DNA of 64,000 nt from Arenimonas sp. (GTDB taxonomy: Bacteria > Pseudomonadota > Gammaproteobacteria > Xanthomonadales > Xanthomonadaceae): contig NZ_JALHQI010000006.1 in NCBI RefSeq assembly GCF_022842045.1, positions 1 through 64,000 of the forward strand, read 5' to 3'. Positions 1-7,235 of the stretch are shown here, one piece after another. The notes beneath the pieces were generated by a model. The model saw nothing but the letters and a program-made list of their open reading frames with translations. It was not told where the DNA came from and searched no databases. The number at the start of each line of letters is the position of its first letter. Position 1 is the first letter of the stretch. Both the position numbers and the translations under genes were made by a program.

Positions 1-1661
1 CGTGGTCGCCGGCCGAGGTCGCCGATGCGCGCCTGGAGACGGTGGTCGCGCGCCAACTGCAGCCGCCGATGTCGGCCGCCCTGCTGGCGCGGCGGCTGCG
101 CGTCGCCGATCCCGGCGCCACGCGCATCCGCAGCACGCTCGACGCGGGGCTGCAGCGCGTGCTCGAGGAGCGCGTGGCGGCGTACTTCGCGCGCCTGCCG
201 GAACGTACCTCGGCGGCGCTGCTGGTGGTCGAGAACGACACGCTGGAGGCGCGCGCGTACGTCGGCTCGCTGGCCTTCGGCGACGCGCGCCGGCTCGGCC
301 ACGTGGACATGGTGCGGGCCACGCGCTCGCCGGGTTCCACGCTCAAGCCCTTCCTGTACGGGCTGGCGATCGACGACGGGCTGGTGCACTCGGCCAGCCT
401 GCTGGTGGACGCGCCGCAGAGTTTCGGCGACTACCGGCCGGCGAACTTCGACCCGACCTTCAATGGCCCGGTGACGGTCGCCGAGGCGCTGCGGTTGTCG
501 CTGAACGTGCCGGCCGTGGACCTGCTCGACCGCGTCGGGCCGGAGCGGTTCGCCGCCCGGCTGGCGCACGCGGGCCTGGTGCTGCAGCTGCCGCGCGGCG
601 CGCAGCCGAACCTGTCGATGGTGCTGGGCGGCACCGGCACGCGGCTCGAGGATCTGGTCGGGGCCTACCGCGCGCTCAACCACGAAGGCCTCGCCGGCAC
701 GGTGCGCTACCGGCCGGACGCGCCGCGCCAGGAGCGCCGGCTGCTGTCGCCGGAGGCGGCCTGGATCATCCGCGAGATCCTCGAGCAGCACGGCCGCCCA
801 GGCCAGCGCGACGACGCCTTCGACACCGGGGGCCGCCCGCGCGTGGCCTGGAAGACCGGCACCAGCTACGGCTTCCGCGACGCCTGGGCGCTGGGTGGCA
901 CGGCGCGCTACACGGTCGGCGTGTGGGTCGGCCGCCCCGATGGCACGCCGCTGCCGGGGCAGTACGGCGCGATCACTGCGCTGCCGCTGCTGTTCGAAGT
1001 GGTGGACAGCCTGCCCCGGCGCGGCGCCGACGTCGCGCGGCGCGGCATGCCCGCCAACGTGCGAATGATCGACATCTGCTGGCCGCTGGGTCTGCCGCCG
1101 GATCCGGCCGCGCCGTCGCTATGCCATGAAACGCATGAGGCCTTCACGCTGGCCGGCACCCTGCCGCCCACCCTGCCCGAGCGCGACGCGCGCCTGTGGG
1201 GCGCCGGGCGCGTGCCACTGGACGTGGATCCGCGCACCGGGCAGCGCCTCTCCGCGGGCTGCAGCGGCGCACACGCCCGCCAACGCATCGAGGTGGCGCG
1301 TTGGCCCGTGCTGGCCTATCCGTGGCTTTCTGCGTCCACCCGGCGCGCCAGCGCGATTCCGCCGCTGGCGCGGGACTGCACGCCGGATGCCCTCGAGGCG
1401 ATGGAGTCGCTGCGGATCGACGGCCCGGGGCAGGGCGCGCGCCTGGCGCGTGCGCCCGGCAGCACCCAGCCGGCCACCTTGCGACTGCGCGCGTTCGGCA
1501 CGCAGGCGCGCGTGCGCTGGCTGGTCAATGGTCGCCTGGCCGGCGAAACCCTGGGCCCGCGCCCATGGACACACGCCTTCGACACGACGGGCACGCAGCG
1601 CATCACCGCACTGGCGGATACCGGTGCCTTCGACGAGCTCACCGTTCACGTCGTGCGCTGA
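1..1661 (+). CDS. pbpC: Penicillin-binding protein 1C, C-terminal part (5' end outside window)
   Basis: This is the transpeptidase half of a class A penicillin-binding protein that would polymerise and cross-link peptidoglycan at the periplasmic face of the inner membrane. The frame is open from base 3, so the glycosyltransferase domain and start lie upstream of the window. The acyl-enzyme serine is in GSTLKP, the SxN motif is in LSLNVPAV, and the KTG motif is in AWKTGTSYG. The last ~90 residues match the BiPBP_C domain of the PBP1C family (RWLVNGRLAGE region). In related genomes pbpC usually follows an alpha-2-macroglobulin gene, which cannot be checked here. The family call is secure from motif order and the C-terminal domain. 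Confidence 0.93.
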   Translation, partial: WSPAEVADARLETVVARQLQPPMSAALLARRLRVADPGATRIRSTLDAGLQRVLEERVAAYFARLPERTSAALLVVENDTLEARAYVGSLAFGDARRLGHVDMVRATRSPGSTLKPFLYGLAIDDGLVHSASLLVDAPQSFGDYRPANFDPTFNGPVTVAEALRLSLNVPAVDLLDRVGPERFAARLAHAGLVLQLPRGAQPNLSMVLGGTGTRLEDLVGAYRALNHEGLAGTVRYRPDAPRQERRLLSPEAAWIIREILEQHGRPGQRDDAFDTGGRPRVAWKTGTSYGFRDAWALGGTARYTVGVWVGRPDGTPLPGQYGAITALPLLFEVVDSLPRRGADVARRGMPANVRMIDICWPLGLPPDPAAPSLCHETHEAFTLAGTLPPTLPERDARLWGAGRVPLDVDPRTGQRLSAGCSGAHARQRIEVARWPVLAYPWLSASTRRASAIPPLARDCTPDALEAMESLRIDGPGQGARLARAPGSTQPATLRLRAFGTQARVRWLVNGRLAGETLGPRPWTHAFDTTGTQRITALADTGAFDELTVHVVR

Positions 1662-1775
1662 GCCGGATGGTGCATGCGCGAAGTGGTTGCCGGGCCGCCA
1701 GCGGCCGTTCCCGGCGGGCTTTGGCTTTGGTTTTTCGTCGTAAGATGGGACCTTCGAGGGGTAGGGCCGATCACC

Positions 1776-3737
1776 ATGTCCAGCGATGACGCAGGCAGCG
1801 CGGGGACGCCGCCACCGACCGTTTTCCTGAGTTACGCCCGCGCCGACCAGGCCCAGGCCAGGCAGTTGGCTCAGGCGCTGGAGCAGGCGGGACTGCGGGT
1901 CTGGTGGGACACGCTGATCGAGGCCGGCGCCGCCTTCGCCAAGACCATCGAGACGGCGCTGGCCGCCAGCGATGCGGTGATCGTCCTGTGGTCCCGGCAA
2001 TCGGTTGACTCGGACTGGGTGCTGGACGAGGCCGCCCGCGGCCGCGACCTCAAGAAGCTCGTGCCGCTGTCGATCGATGGGACCGAGCCGCCCCTGGGCT
2101 TCCGCCAATACCAGTCGATCAGGCTGGACCACGGCCAGGGGGCCGTCGCTCCGGCGTCCCTGCAGGCGGTGCTCCGTGCGGTGTCCCTGGTTGCCGGGCG
2201 CGAGCCCTTGCCGCGGCCGCCGGCGGCAGGGGGCGCCCCCTTGCCGGTGGATGCCTCGCGCCGCGGCTTGCTGATCGGTGGCGGTGCCGCTGCGATCGCC
2301 GTGGCCGTGGTCGGCGTGGTGGGCTGGTCGCGCGGCTGGTTCGCCGCGCCGGGCGGCGCGGAGGGCCTGCGCCGCATCGCGGTGCTGCCCTTCGAGAATC
2401 TCAGCGGTGATCCCGAGCAGCGCTACTTCTCCGATGGCCTGACCTCGGAAATCCGGGTGCGGTTGTCGCGCAATGCGCTGCTGCAGATCGCCGGGCAGAC
2501 GTCTTCGGAACTGGTGGCCAACGGGCAGCTGGATAGCCGCGCGATCGCGCGCGCACTCGGCGTTGATTTCCTGCTGGGCGGCAACGTCCAGAAGGCGGGT
2601 GGCCGGGTCAAGGTCGCTGCCGAGCTCGTGGACGGCAGCACCGGCCTGAGTCGCTGGGCCGACAGCTGGGAGCGCCCGCTGGCCGATGTCTTCGCCGTGC
2701 AGTCGGAGATCGGCGCCGCCGTCGCCGGCGCGCTGTCGGCGGCGGTCGAGGGTCCCGACGCCGGCGGCGCGAAGATGCCCGGTGGCACCGACGACGTCGC
2801 GGCGTTCGACGCCTACCTCCACGGGCGCGCGCTGTACGAAGCCGGTATCGACGAGGCCAGCGATCGCCGCGCCCTGCGGTACTTCGAACGTGCGATCGAG
2901 ATCGACGAGCGATACGCGGGTGCACATGCGGCACGGGCCCGTGCGCTGGTGGTGATCGGCAACCTCTACGCGGCCCACGACGAACGCGTGCAGGCCTACG
3001 ATGCCGCGGAAGTCGCCGCGCGCGCCGCGGCGACCCTGGCGCCGGACTTCGCGGAAGCCTTTTCCGCGCTGGGCTTCGCCCTGGCCAGCGGCAAGCTCGA
3101 CATGCGGGGCGCCCGCGAGCCGTTCGATCGGTCCTACGCACTGGCGCCCGGCAACGCGGACATCCTGGCCCGCTACGCGACCTTCCGCTCCAACCTGCGC
3201 GACCACGCCCGCGCGGCCGAGGTGATCCAGCGCGCGGCCACGCTCGATCCCCTGAACGCGCGCGCGTTCCGATCGCAGGGCGACATCCGCCACAACGCGG
3301 GCGACCCTGCCGGTGCGATCACGGCCTATCGCCGGGCCATTGAACTCAACCCGACCCTGGCCGGCGTGCACGCCTCGATGGGTTTCGCGCAGCTGATGGC
3401 CGGCGCCGACGACGATGCCCGCGCCTCTTTCTCGAAGGAGCGGGGCGCCGTGCGCCGGCTTCCCGGGCTCGCCATCCTGGCCCACCGCGCCGGCGACCGC
3501 GCGGCGGCGGAGGCCGCACTGGCGGAGTTGGTCGCCGAGCAGGGCGACAAGAGCCACTACCAGTACGCGCAGGTTTACGCCCAATGGGGTGACGCGGCGA
3601 AGGCGCTGGCGTCGCTGCAGGCGGCGTGGGACCTTCGCGACGGCGGCATCATGTTGATGTACGCTGACCCGCTGTTGGCAGGGCTTCACGGTACCGACGG
3701 GTACCTCGCGCTTGCGAAATCCGTCGGCTTCGCATGA
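1776..3737 (+). CDS. TIR domain - transmembrane - TolB-like - TPR protein
   Basis: This 653-residue protein has four parts. A TIR domain (~14-135) starts with VFLSYARAD and keeps the W-x3-E position of the TIR NADase glutamate (W81, E85). One transmembrane segment lies at ~165-184. A TolB-N/FlgO-like domain (~199-320) starts at IAVLPFENLSGDPEQRYF. A tetratricopeptide array (~370-640) ends the chain. The TIR part should be cytosolic and the TolB/TPR part periplasmic. Similar TolB-TPR proteins in this lineage carry adenylate cyclase or HTH modules at the N terminus instead, so TIR may act as an output or adaptor module. I chose ATG 1776 because the TIR fold begins just after it and GAGGGG lies upstream. 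A possible -10 (TAAGAT) is at 1741. Its substrate and role are unknown. Confidence 0.85.
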   Translation: MSSDDAGSAGTPPPTVFLSYARADQAQARQLAQALEQAGLRVWWDTLIEAGAAFAKTIETALAASDAVIVLWSRQSVDSDWVLDEAARGRDLKKLVPLSIDGTEPPLGFRQYQSIRLDHGQGAVAPASLQAVLRAVSLVAGREPLPRPPAAGGAPLPVDASRRGLLIGGGAAAIAVAVVGVVGWSRGWFAAPGGAEGLRRIAVLPFENLSGDPEQRYFSDGLTSEIRVRLSRNALLQIAGQTSSELVANGQLDSRAIARALGVDFLLGGNVQKAGGRVKVAAELVDGSTGLSRWADSWERPLADVFAVQSEIGAAVAGALSAAVEGPDAGGAKMPGGTDDVAAFDAYLHGRALYEAGIDEASDRRALRYFERAIEIDERYAGAHAARARALVVIGNLYAAHDERVQAYDAAEVAARAAATLAPDFAEAFSALGFALASGKLDMRGAREPFDRSYALAPGNADILARYATFRSNLRDHARAAEVIQRAATLDPLNARAFRSQGDIRHNAGDPAGAITAYRRAIELNPTLAGVHASMGFAQLMAGADDDARASFSKERGAVRRLPGLAILAHRAGDRAAAEAALAELVAEQGDKSHYQYAQVYAQWGDAAKALASLQAAWDLRDGGIMLMYADPLLAGLHGTDGYLALAKSVGFA

Positions 3738-3764
3738 TCCACGGGGGAACAGAGGAGAAGCACC

Positions 3765-4052
3765 ATGCGTAACGTTTTCGCCACCTGCCTGGTGGTTGGT
3801 CTTGGCCTGGGCCTGGCGGCCTGCAAGCGGCCGGCGGAGCCGGCGGCGGACGTCGCGCCCGACCCGCAAACCGGCACGGTCGAGCGCAGCGCGCCCGAAG
3901 AGCAGACCGGTACCGTCGAACGCACGACGCCCGAAGAACAGACCGGTACGGTCGAGCGCACCGCGCCCGAGGAGCAGACCGGCACGGTCGAACGCACCGC
4001 GCCGGAAGAGCAGACCGGCACGGTCGAGCGCACCACGCCCGACGAACAGTAA
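3765..4052 (+). CDS. Small lipoprotein with five tandem 12-residue repeats
   Basis: This 95-residue protein has a signal peptide with a lipobox ending at Cys20 (GLAAC). No Asp follows the Cys, which suggests outer-membrane sorting. From residue ~35 the mature chain is five near-identical repeats of the type QTGTVERTAPEE, encoded by a 36-bp tandem repeat. The repeats are acidic, Pro/Thr-rich and hydrophilic, probably disordered, with one Arg per unit. The gene lies 27 bp after the TIR-TolB-TPR gene, with GAGGAGAAG as ribosome binding site, so the two may be co-transcribed. It converges on the protease operon. No family was recognised. Repeat number could vary between strains by slippage or recombination. 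Confidence 0.8.
   Translation: MRNVFATCLVVGLGLGLAACKRPAEPAADVAPDPQTGTVERSAPEEQTGTVERTTPEEQTGTVERTAPEEQTGTVERTAPEEQTGTVERTTPDEQ
3894..4052 (+). repeat. 36-bp tandem repeat in coding sequence
   Basis: Five consecutive units, each coding for QTGTVER + two variable residues + PE/DE, make up most of the lipoprotein reading frame. Units differ mainly at third-codon positions and in the Ser/Thr-Ala/Thr dipeptide. This means amplification followed by synonymous drift rather than a very recent expansion. The first unit begins slightly before the coordinate given. Confidence 0.8.
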
Positions 4053-4072
4053 CCGCGCGTCGGTCCGCGCAG

Positions 4073-4098
4073 CCCGGGTCGCGTCAGCGCGATCCGGG
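4073..4098. terminator. Hairpin between convergent genes, stop codon in loop
   Basis: CCCGGGTCGCG (4073-4083) pairs with CGCGATCCGGG (4088-4098), with a single G-U pair. The 4-base loop begins with the TGA stop complement (4084-4086) of the serine protease gene. There is no T-tract, so this may be a bidirectional transcript-end hairpin rather than a classical intrinsic terminator. Confidence 0.5.
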
Positions 4099-5220
4099 CG
4101 CTGCGGCCGGGACCGGTACGCGCACCACCTCGCCGGACTTGGCCGCGGCCTTCGCCTCGGCCACCCAGGCTTCGTAGTGCGACACGCGGGTGTACACCGC
4201 CGGCTTGCCCGCACCGCAGCCCTTGCCGCCCGAGACGATGCCCACCAGGCTGCGCCGGCCTCCGTCTTCCTCGCGGGTCAGCGGCCCGCCGCTGTCGCCC
4301 TGGCAGCTGTCCTTGCCGACTTCGATGCTGCCGTCCGCCGCCAGGCTACCGGCGCAAAGCGCGCCCGGGCCGTAGAAGGCCCCGTATTCGGCCTCGCACA
4401 GCGCATCGGGCAGGTAGTGCAGGGTCAGCTGCTGCAGCTCCGCCGGATTGCGCTGCAGTCGCTGCGCGCTGTCCAGGCGCGTCACCACCGCGCGCGCACT
4501 GCGCTTCCCCATCCAGCCCCATCCGGTGACGCGCAAGGCCTCGCCCGCGTCGAAGTCGCGGTCGGCGGCACCCATCAAGGGCACCGCGGCCAGCCGCCCG
4601 CTGGCCTCGAATTCGGCAATGCGCGGATCGGTGGCCACCCGGACCAGGGCGATGTCGTCGAGCTTCGTCGCCTTGGAATAGCCGCCGTGGATGACCACGG
4701 CATCAATCGCGAACAGACCATCATCCACGCTGATGTTCTGGGTCCCCAGGCGCAGCCGGCGGTCGGTGAGCACATTGCCCTCGCGTCCGTCGAAGCCGGG
4801 GATATTGTCCACGCAGTGCGCTGCGGTCGCGATCCAGCCGTCACCGATCCAGGAGCCGCCGCACTTGTGCGCCAGCTCCCAGGGCGCGCGCTCGGCCAGG
4901 TGGATCTTGCACGGATCCTGGTGGTCCAGGGTCGCATCGTAGGCGCGGTCGGCGTCGTCGTAGGCGGGCGTGGACAGGATCTCGACCTGCCATGGCGCGG
5001 AGCCCGGGCGCGCCGGTTGGCCACCGACGATTCGTGTGCCGGCGTCGTCGTGGCGTGCGCGCCGGATTCCGCAGTCTTCGGCGGTGACCAGGGGCTGCGC
5101 CGGCAAGGGCGCCGCGACCGGAGCGGCGGCCTGCGGCGCCTGGCCGCGATCGCCGCACGCCGCCAGCAGCACGGTAACCAGAAGGCCGGTGAACAGGGTG
5201 GGGCAGGTGGCATGGCTCAT
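4084..5220 (-). CDS. Trypsin-like (S1) serine protease lipoprotein with zymogen-type activation site
   Basis: This 378-residue protein has a lipoprotein signal (LLAAC, Cys22, Gly at +2), which suggests outer-membrane anchoring. After a ~40-residue linker the S1 protease domain begins at R63-IVGG, the classical trypsinogen activation sequence. The catalytic triad is visible: His135 in TAAHC, Asp189 in LDDIALV, Ser310 in GDSGGPL. Asp304 sits six residues before the serine, the S1-pocket position that gives Arg/Lys specificity. ATG 5220 overlaps the stop of the upstream caspase gene as ATGA, so translation is coupled. It is the last gene of the three-gene operon. Substrates are unknown; activation by the partner caspases is inference. 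Confidence 0.92.
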   Translation of the reverse strand: MSHATCPTLFTGLLVTVLLAACGDRGQAPQAAAPVAAPLPAQPLVTAEDCGIRRARHDDAGTRIVGGQPARPGSAPWQVEILSTPAYDDADRAYDATLDHQDPCKIHLAERAPWELAHKCGGSWIGDGWIATAAHCVDNIPGFDGREGNVLTDRRLRLGTQNISVDDGLFAIDAVVIHGGYSKATKLDDIALVRVATDPRIAEFEASGRLAAVPLMGAADRDFDAGEALRVTGWGWMGKRSARAVVTRLDSAQRLQRNPAELQQLTLHYLPDALCEAEYGAFYGPGALCAGSLAADGSIEVGKDSCQGDSGGPLTREEDGGRRSLVGIVSGGKGCGAGKPAVYTRVSHYEAWVAEAKAAAKSGEVVRVPVPAAAPGSR

Positions 5221-7235
5221 GGCAGTTCCTCGGGGGTGGCGAGTACGGTGGACACCTGGGCAGACCAGTCGCCGACCGCGGCGACCCCCAGGTCGCGCCG
5301 GCCCTCGCTGCTCGCGCACAGCAGGCGCTCGAGTGGCGAGGTGCAGGCGGCGAGGTCGCGCGTGCCGGTCCCGGCTTGCTGGAAGGCATCGGCGCGGATC
5401 GGGCGGGCGCTGGCAAGCACGACGAATCGATAAGCCCCCGGGGTGTCGAAGGACATCGCCGAGCGCCGGTACGGCTGGTTGGGCGGCAGCGGCTGGTCGA
5501 ACTCGCCCGGCTTGGGCAGCACCAGGTCGACGGCGTTGAACGGGTCGATCGCGAGCACGTAGACATAGGCGGGGCGCGTCCCGCGATTGATCACGGTCGC
5601 GGTGATCCGCTCGCCGACGCCGATCCGGCGCACGCCGCCGGCCTCCAGCGCCGGGCAGGCGGTGGGGCGATAGCCGTCGGCCGCGATGCAGGCCGCGACC
5701 GGGAACGGATCGGCGTCGGTGCCGCCGGCGCTGGTGCGCAGCGAGAGCAGCTGCTGCACGCGCGCGATCTTGCGCAGGGCATCGGCCAGGCGGTCCGCGA
5801 ATCCGGGGTCGTCGGCGCGCCCCAGCGTGGCCGCCAGCAGCGTGCCGTCATCGGCGCGCAGCGCGATCGCATCCGCATCGCCTTCGGCCGGGAGAAGGCG
5901 GGTCGCGCCGTTCGCCGCCACTTCGGCGAAGCCGGTCGCGCGCAGCGCGGCCTCCGCGGCGTCCCGGGCCGGGCCTGCGGGCAGGTCGATGGCCACCGCG
6001 AGGGTGTCCGCCGGGAGGAAGTGGGCGACCTGTTCCGCGACCAGACGGTCCGGGAGCGGACCCTGCGGCGGGGTGTCGAGCGCCAGCGTGGCGGTGGTGG
6101 CGTCGACGGCAGCGACCGTCGCGGTGGAAACGCTGGCCCGCCGCGCCACGGCATCGGCCTGGCTGGCGTAGAGAGCGAAGCGCGAACCCCGTGTGATGCC
6201 GCCGGTCACGCCCGCCTGGAGCGTCGCCTTGCCGCCGGCCTGCGTGACGTCGTAGAGCACCGCGGTGCGCGAGCGCGCGCCGAACACGGCCGTCAGCGCA
6301 CCTTCGGCCGACGGGGTCTGCGCGACGTGGCCGCGGGCGGCGACGCGCAGGCGCACTTCGTGGATCAGGTCGCCGAACGTCGCGTCGCGCATGCCGGGCA
6401 TGCGCAGGGTGTCGAGCAGCGCGGTGGTGAACACGCCGGCGCGCGCACCAACCGCACCGCCGCCGGTTTCCTGGGCCTCCTCGCCGTCCTGTGCGGCGGC
6501 CAGGTGCACCCAGTAGCCGCCGCCGCTGGCGGCGCCGCGCGGCATGGCCTCCGGCACCGGCGGCGTGGCCCCGGCGAGTGCGGGTGCGCTGCGGGACAGG
6601 CCCGCGGCGCCGGCCCGCGTGGCGGTGGCCGAGTTGCAGGAGTCGAACACGCTGACGAAATAAAGGCCGGCCACGGTCACGCGGTCCTTGAGGACCTTGA
6701 GCTCGACGTCGAAGATATCGCCCGGTGCCCCGTCCGGACTGCGGGCGTCGGCCGGCAGCAGGGTGCCGTTGTAGCCGGTGTCCTGGTCGCGGGCCTCGTC
6801 GTCGCTGTAGCGCGAACCGTGGCCTGCGAAATAGAACAGCAGCGTGTCGCCGGGGCGAAGCGTGTCGATCCGCTGCCCCAGCGCCTCCAGGATCCGGGCC
6901 CGGGTCGCGCAGTCGTTGGTCAGCGTGGTGGTGAATGCGTTGGAGGAATCACAGGCGCCGGCCGCGGGCACGTCCACGTCGACGCCGTACAGCTCGGCCA
7001 GCGCCTGCTTGAAGCGCAAGGCGTCGCCAACCGCGCCGCGCAGGTCGGAAAACACGGCGCCCGGGACCCGCGCATCCGAATAGCGGTAGCGGTCGATGCC
7101 GACGATCAGGGCATGGATTCGGCGGGTGTCCTGCGCGGGGGGCGCGGCCGGCGACTCCGCGCCGCCCTCCGGTGCCCCGCTGCAGCCGCACAGCAACACC
7201 GCGAGAAGACCGGTGACCAAGGCAAGGCGCGTCAT
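5217..7235 (-). CDS. Caspase-like (C14) lipoprotein with C-terminal DUF4384-like domain
   Basis: This 672-residue protein starts with a signal peptide and lipobox ending at Cys18 (LLCGC). The caspase-like domain begins at ALIVGIDRY (~42). Its catalytic His139 is in FYFAGHGS and Cys200 is in FVSVFDSCNS. The family norm is DSCHS, so the residue after the Cys is Asn. A long middle region lacks clear motifs. The last ~170 residues (IGVGERITATVINRG onward) resemble DUF4384 beta-sandwich domains that commonly follow bacterial caspases. GCAAGGAGG precedes ATG 7235, which overlaps the upstream caspase stop as ATGA. Metacaspase relatives usually cleave after Arg or Lys; specificity here is not tested. 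Confidence 0.88.
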   Translation of the reverse strand: MTRLALVTGLLAVLLCGCSGAPEGGAESPAAPPAQDTRRIHALIVGIDRYRYSDARVPGAVFSDLRGAVGDALRFKQALAELYGVDVDVPAAGACDSSNAFTTTLTNDCATRARILEALGQRIDTLRPGDTLLFYFAGHGSRYSDDEARDQDTGYNGTLLPADARSPDGAPGDIFDVELKVLKDRVTVAGLYFVSVFDSCNSATATRAGAAGLSRSAPALAGATPPVPEAMPRGAASGGGYWVHLAAAQDGEEAQETGGGAVGARAGVFTTALLDTLRMPGMRDATFGDLIHEVRLRVAARGHVAQTPSAEGALTAVFGARSRTAVLYDVTQAGGKATLQAGVTGGITRGSRFALYASQADAVARRASVSTATVAAVDATTATLALDTPPQGPLPDRLVAEQVAHFLPADTLAVAIDLPAGPARDAAEAALRATGFAEVAANGATRLLPAEGDADAIALRADDGTLLAATLGRADDPGFADRLADALRKIARVQQLLSLRTSAGGTDADPFPVAACIAADGYRPTACPALEAGGVRRIGVGERITATVINRGTRPAYVYVLAIDPFNAVDLVLPKPGEFDQPLPPNQPYRRSAMSFDTPGAYRFVVLASARPIRADAFQQAGTGTRDLAACTSPLERLLCASSEGRRDLGVAAVGDWSAQVSTVLATPEELP

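Noticed and set aside
3686-4036. - strand frame with regular repeats opposite the small lipoprotein
   Set aside because: It mirrors the 36-bp repeat. The + strand version has a lipobox and ribosome binding site, and the - frame lacks both.
1119-4214. Long antisense frame across the PBP1C, TIR and lipoprotein genes
   Set aside because: It reads against three well-supported genes with domains and start sites. Its repeats simply mirror the tandem repeat of the lipoprotein.
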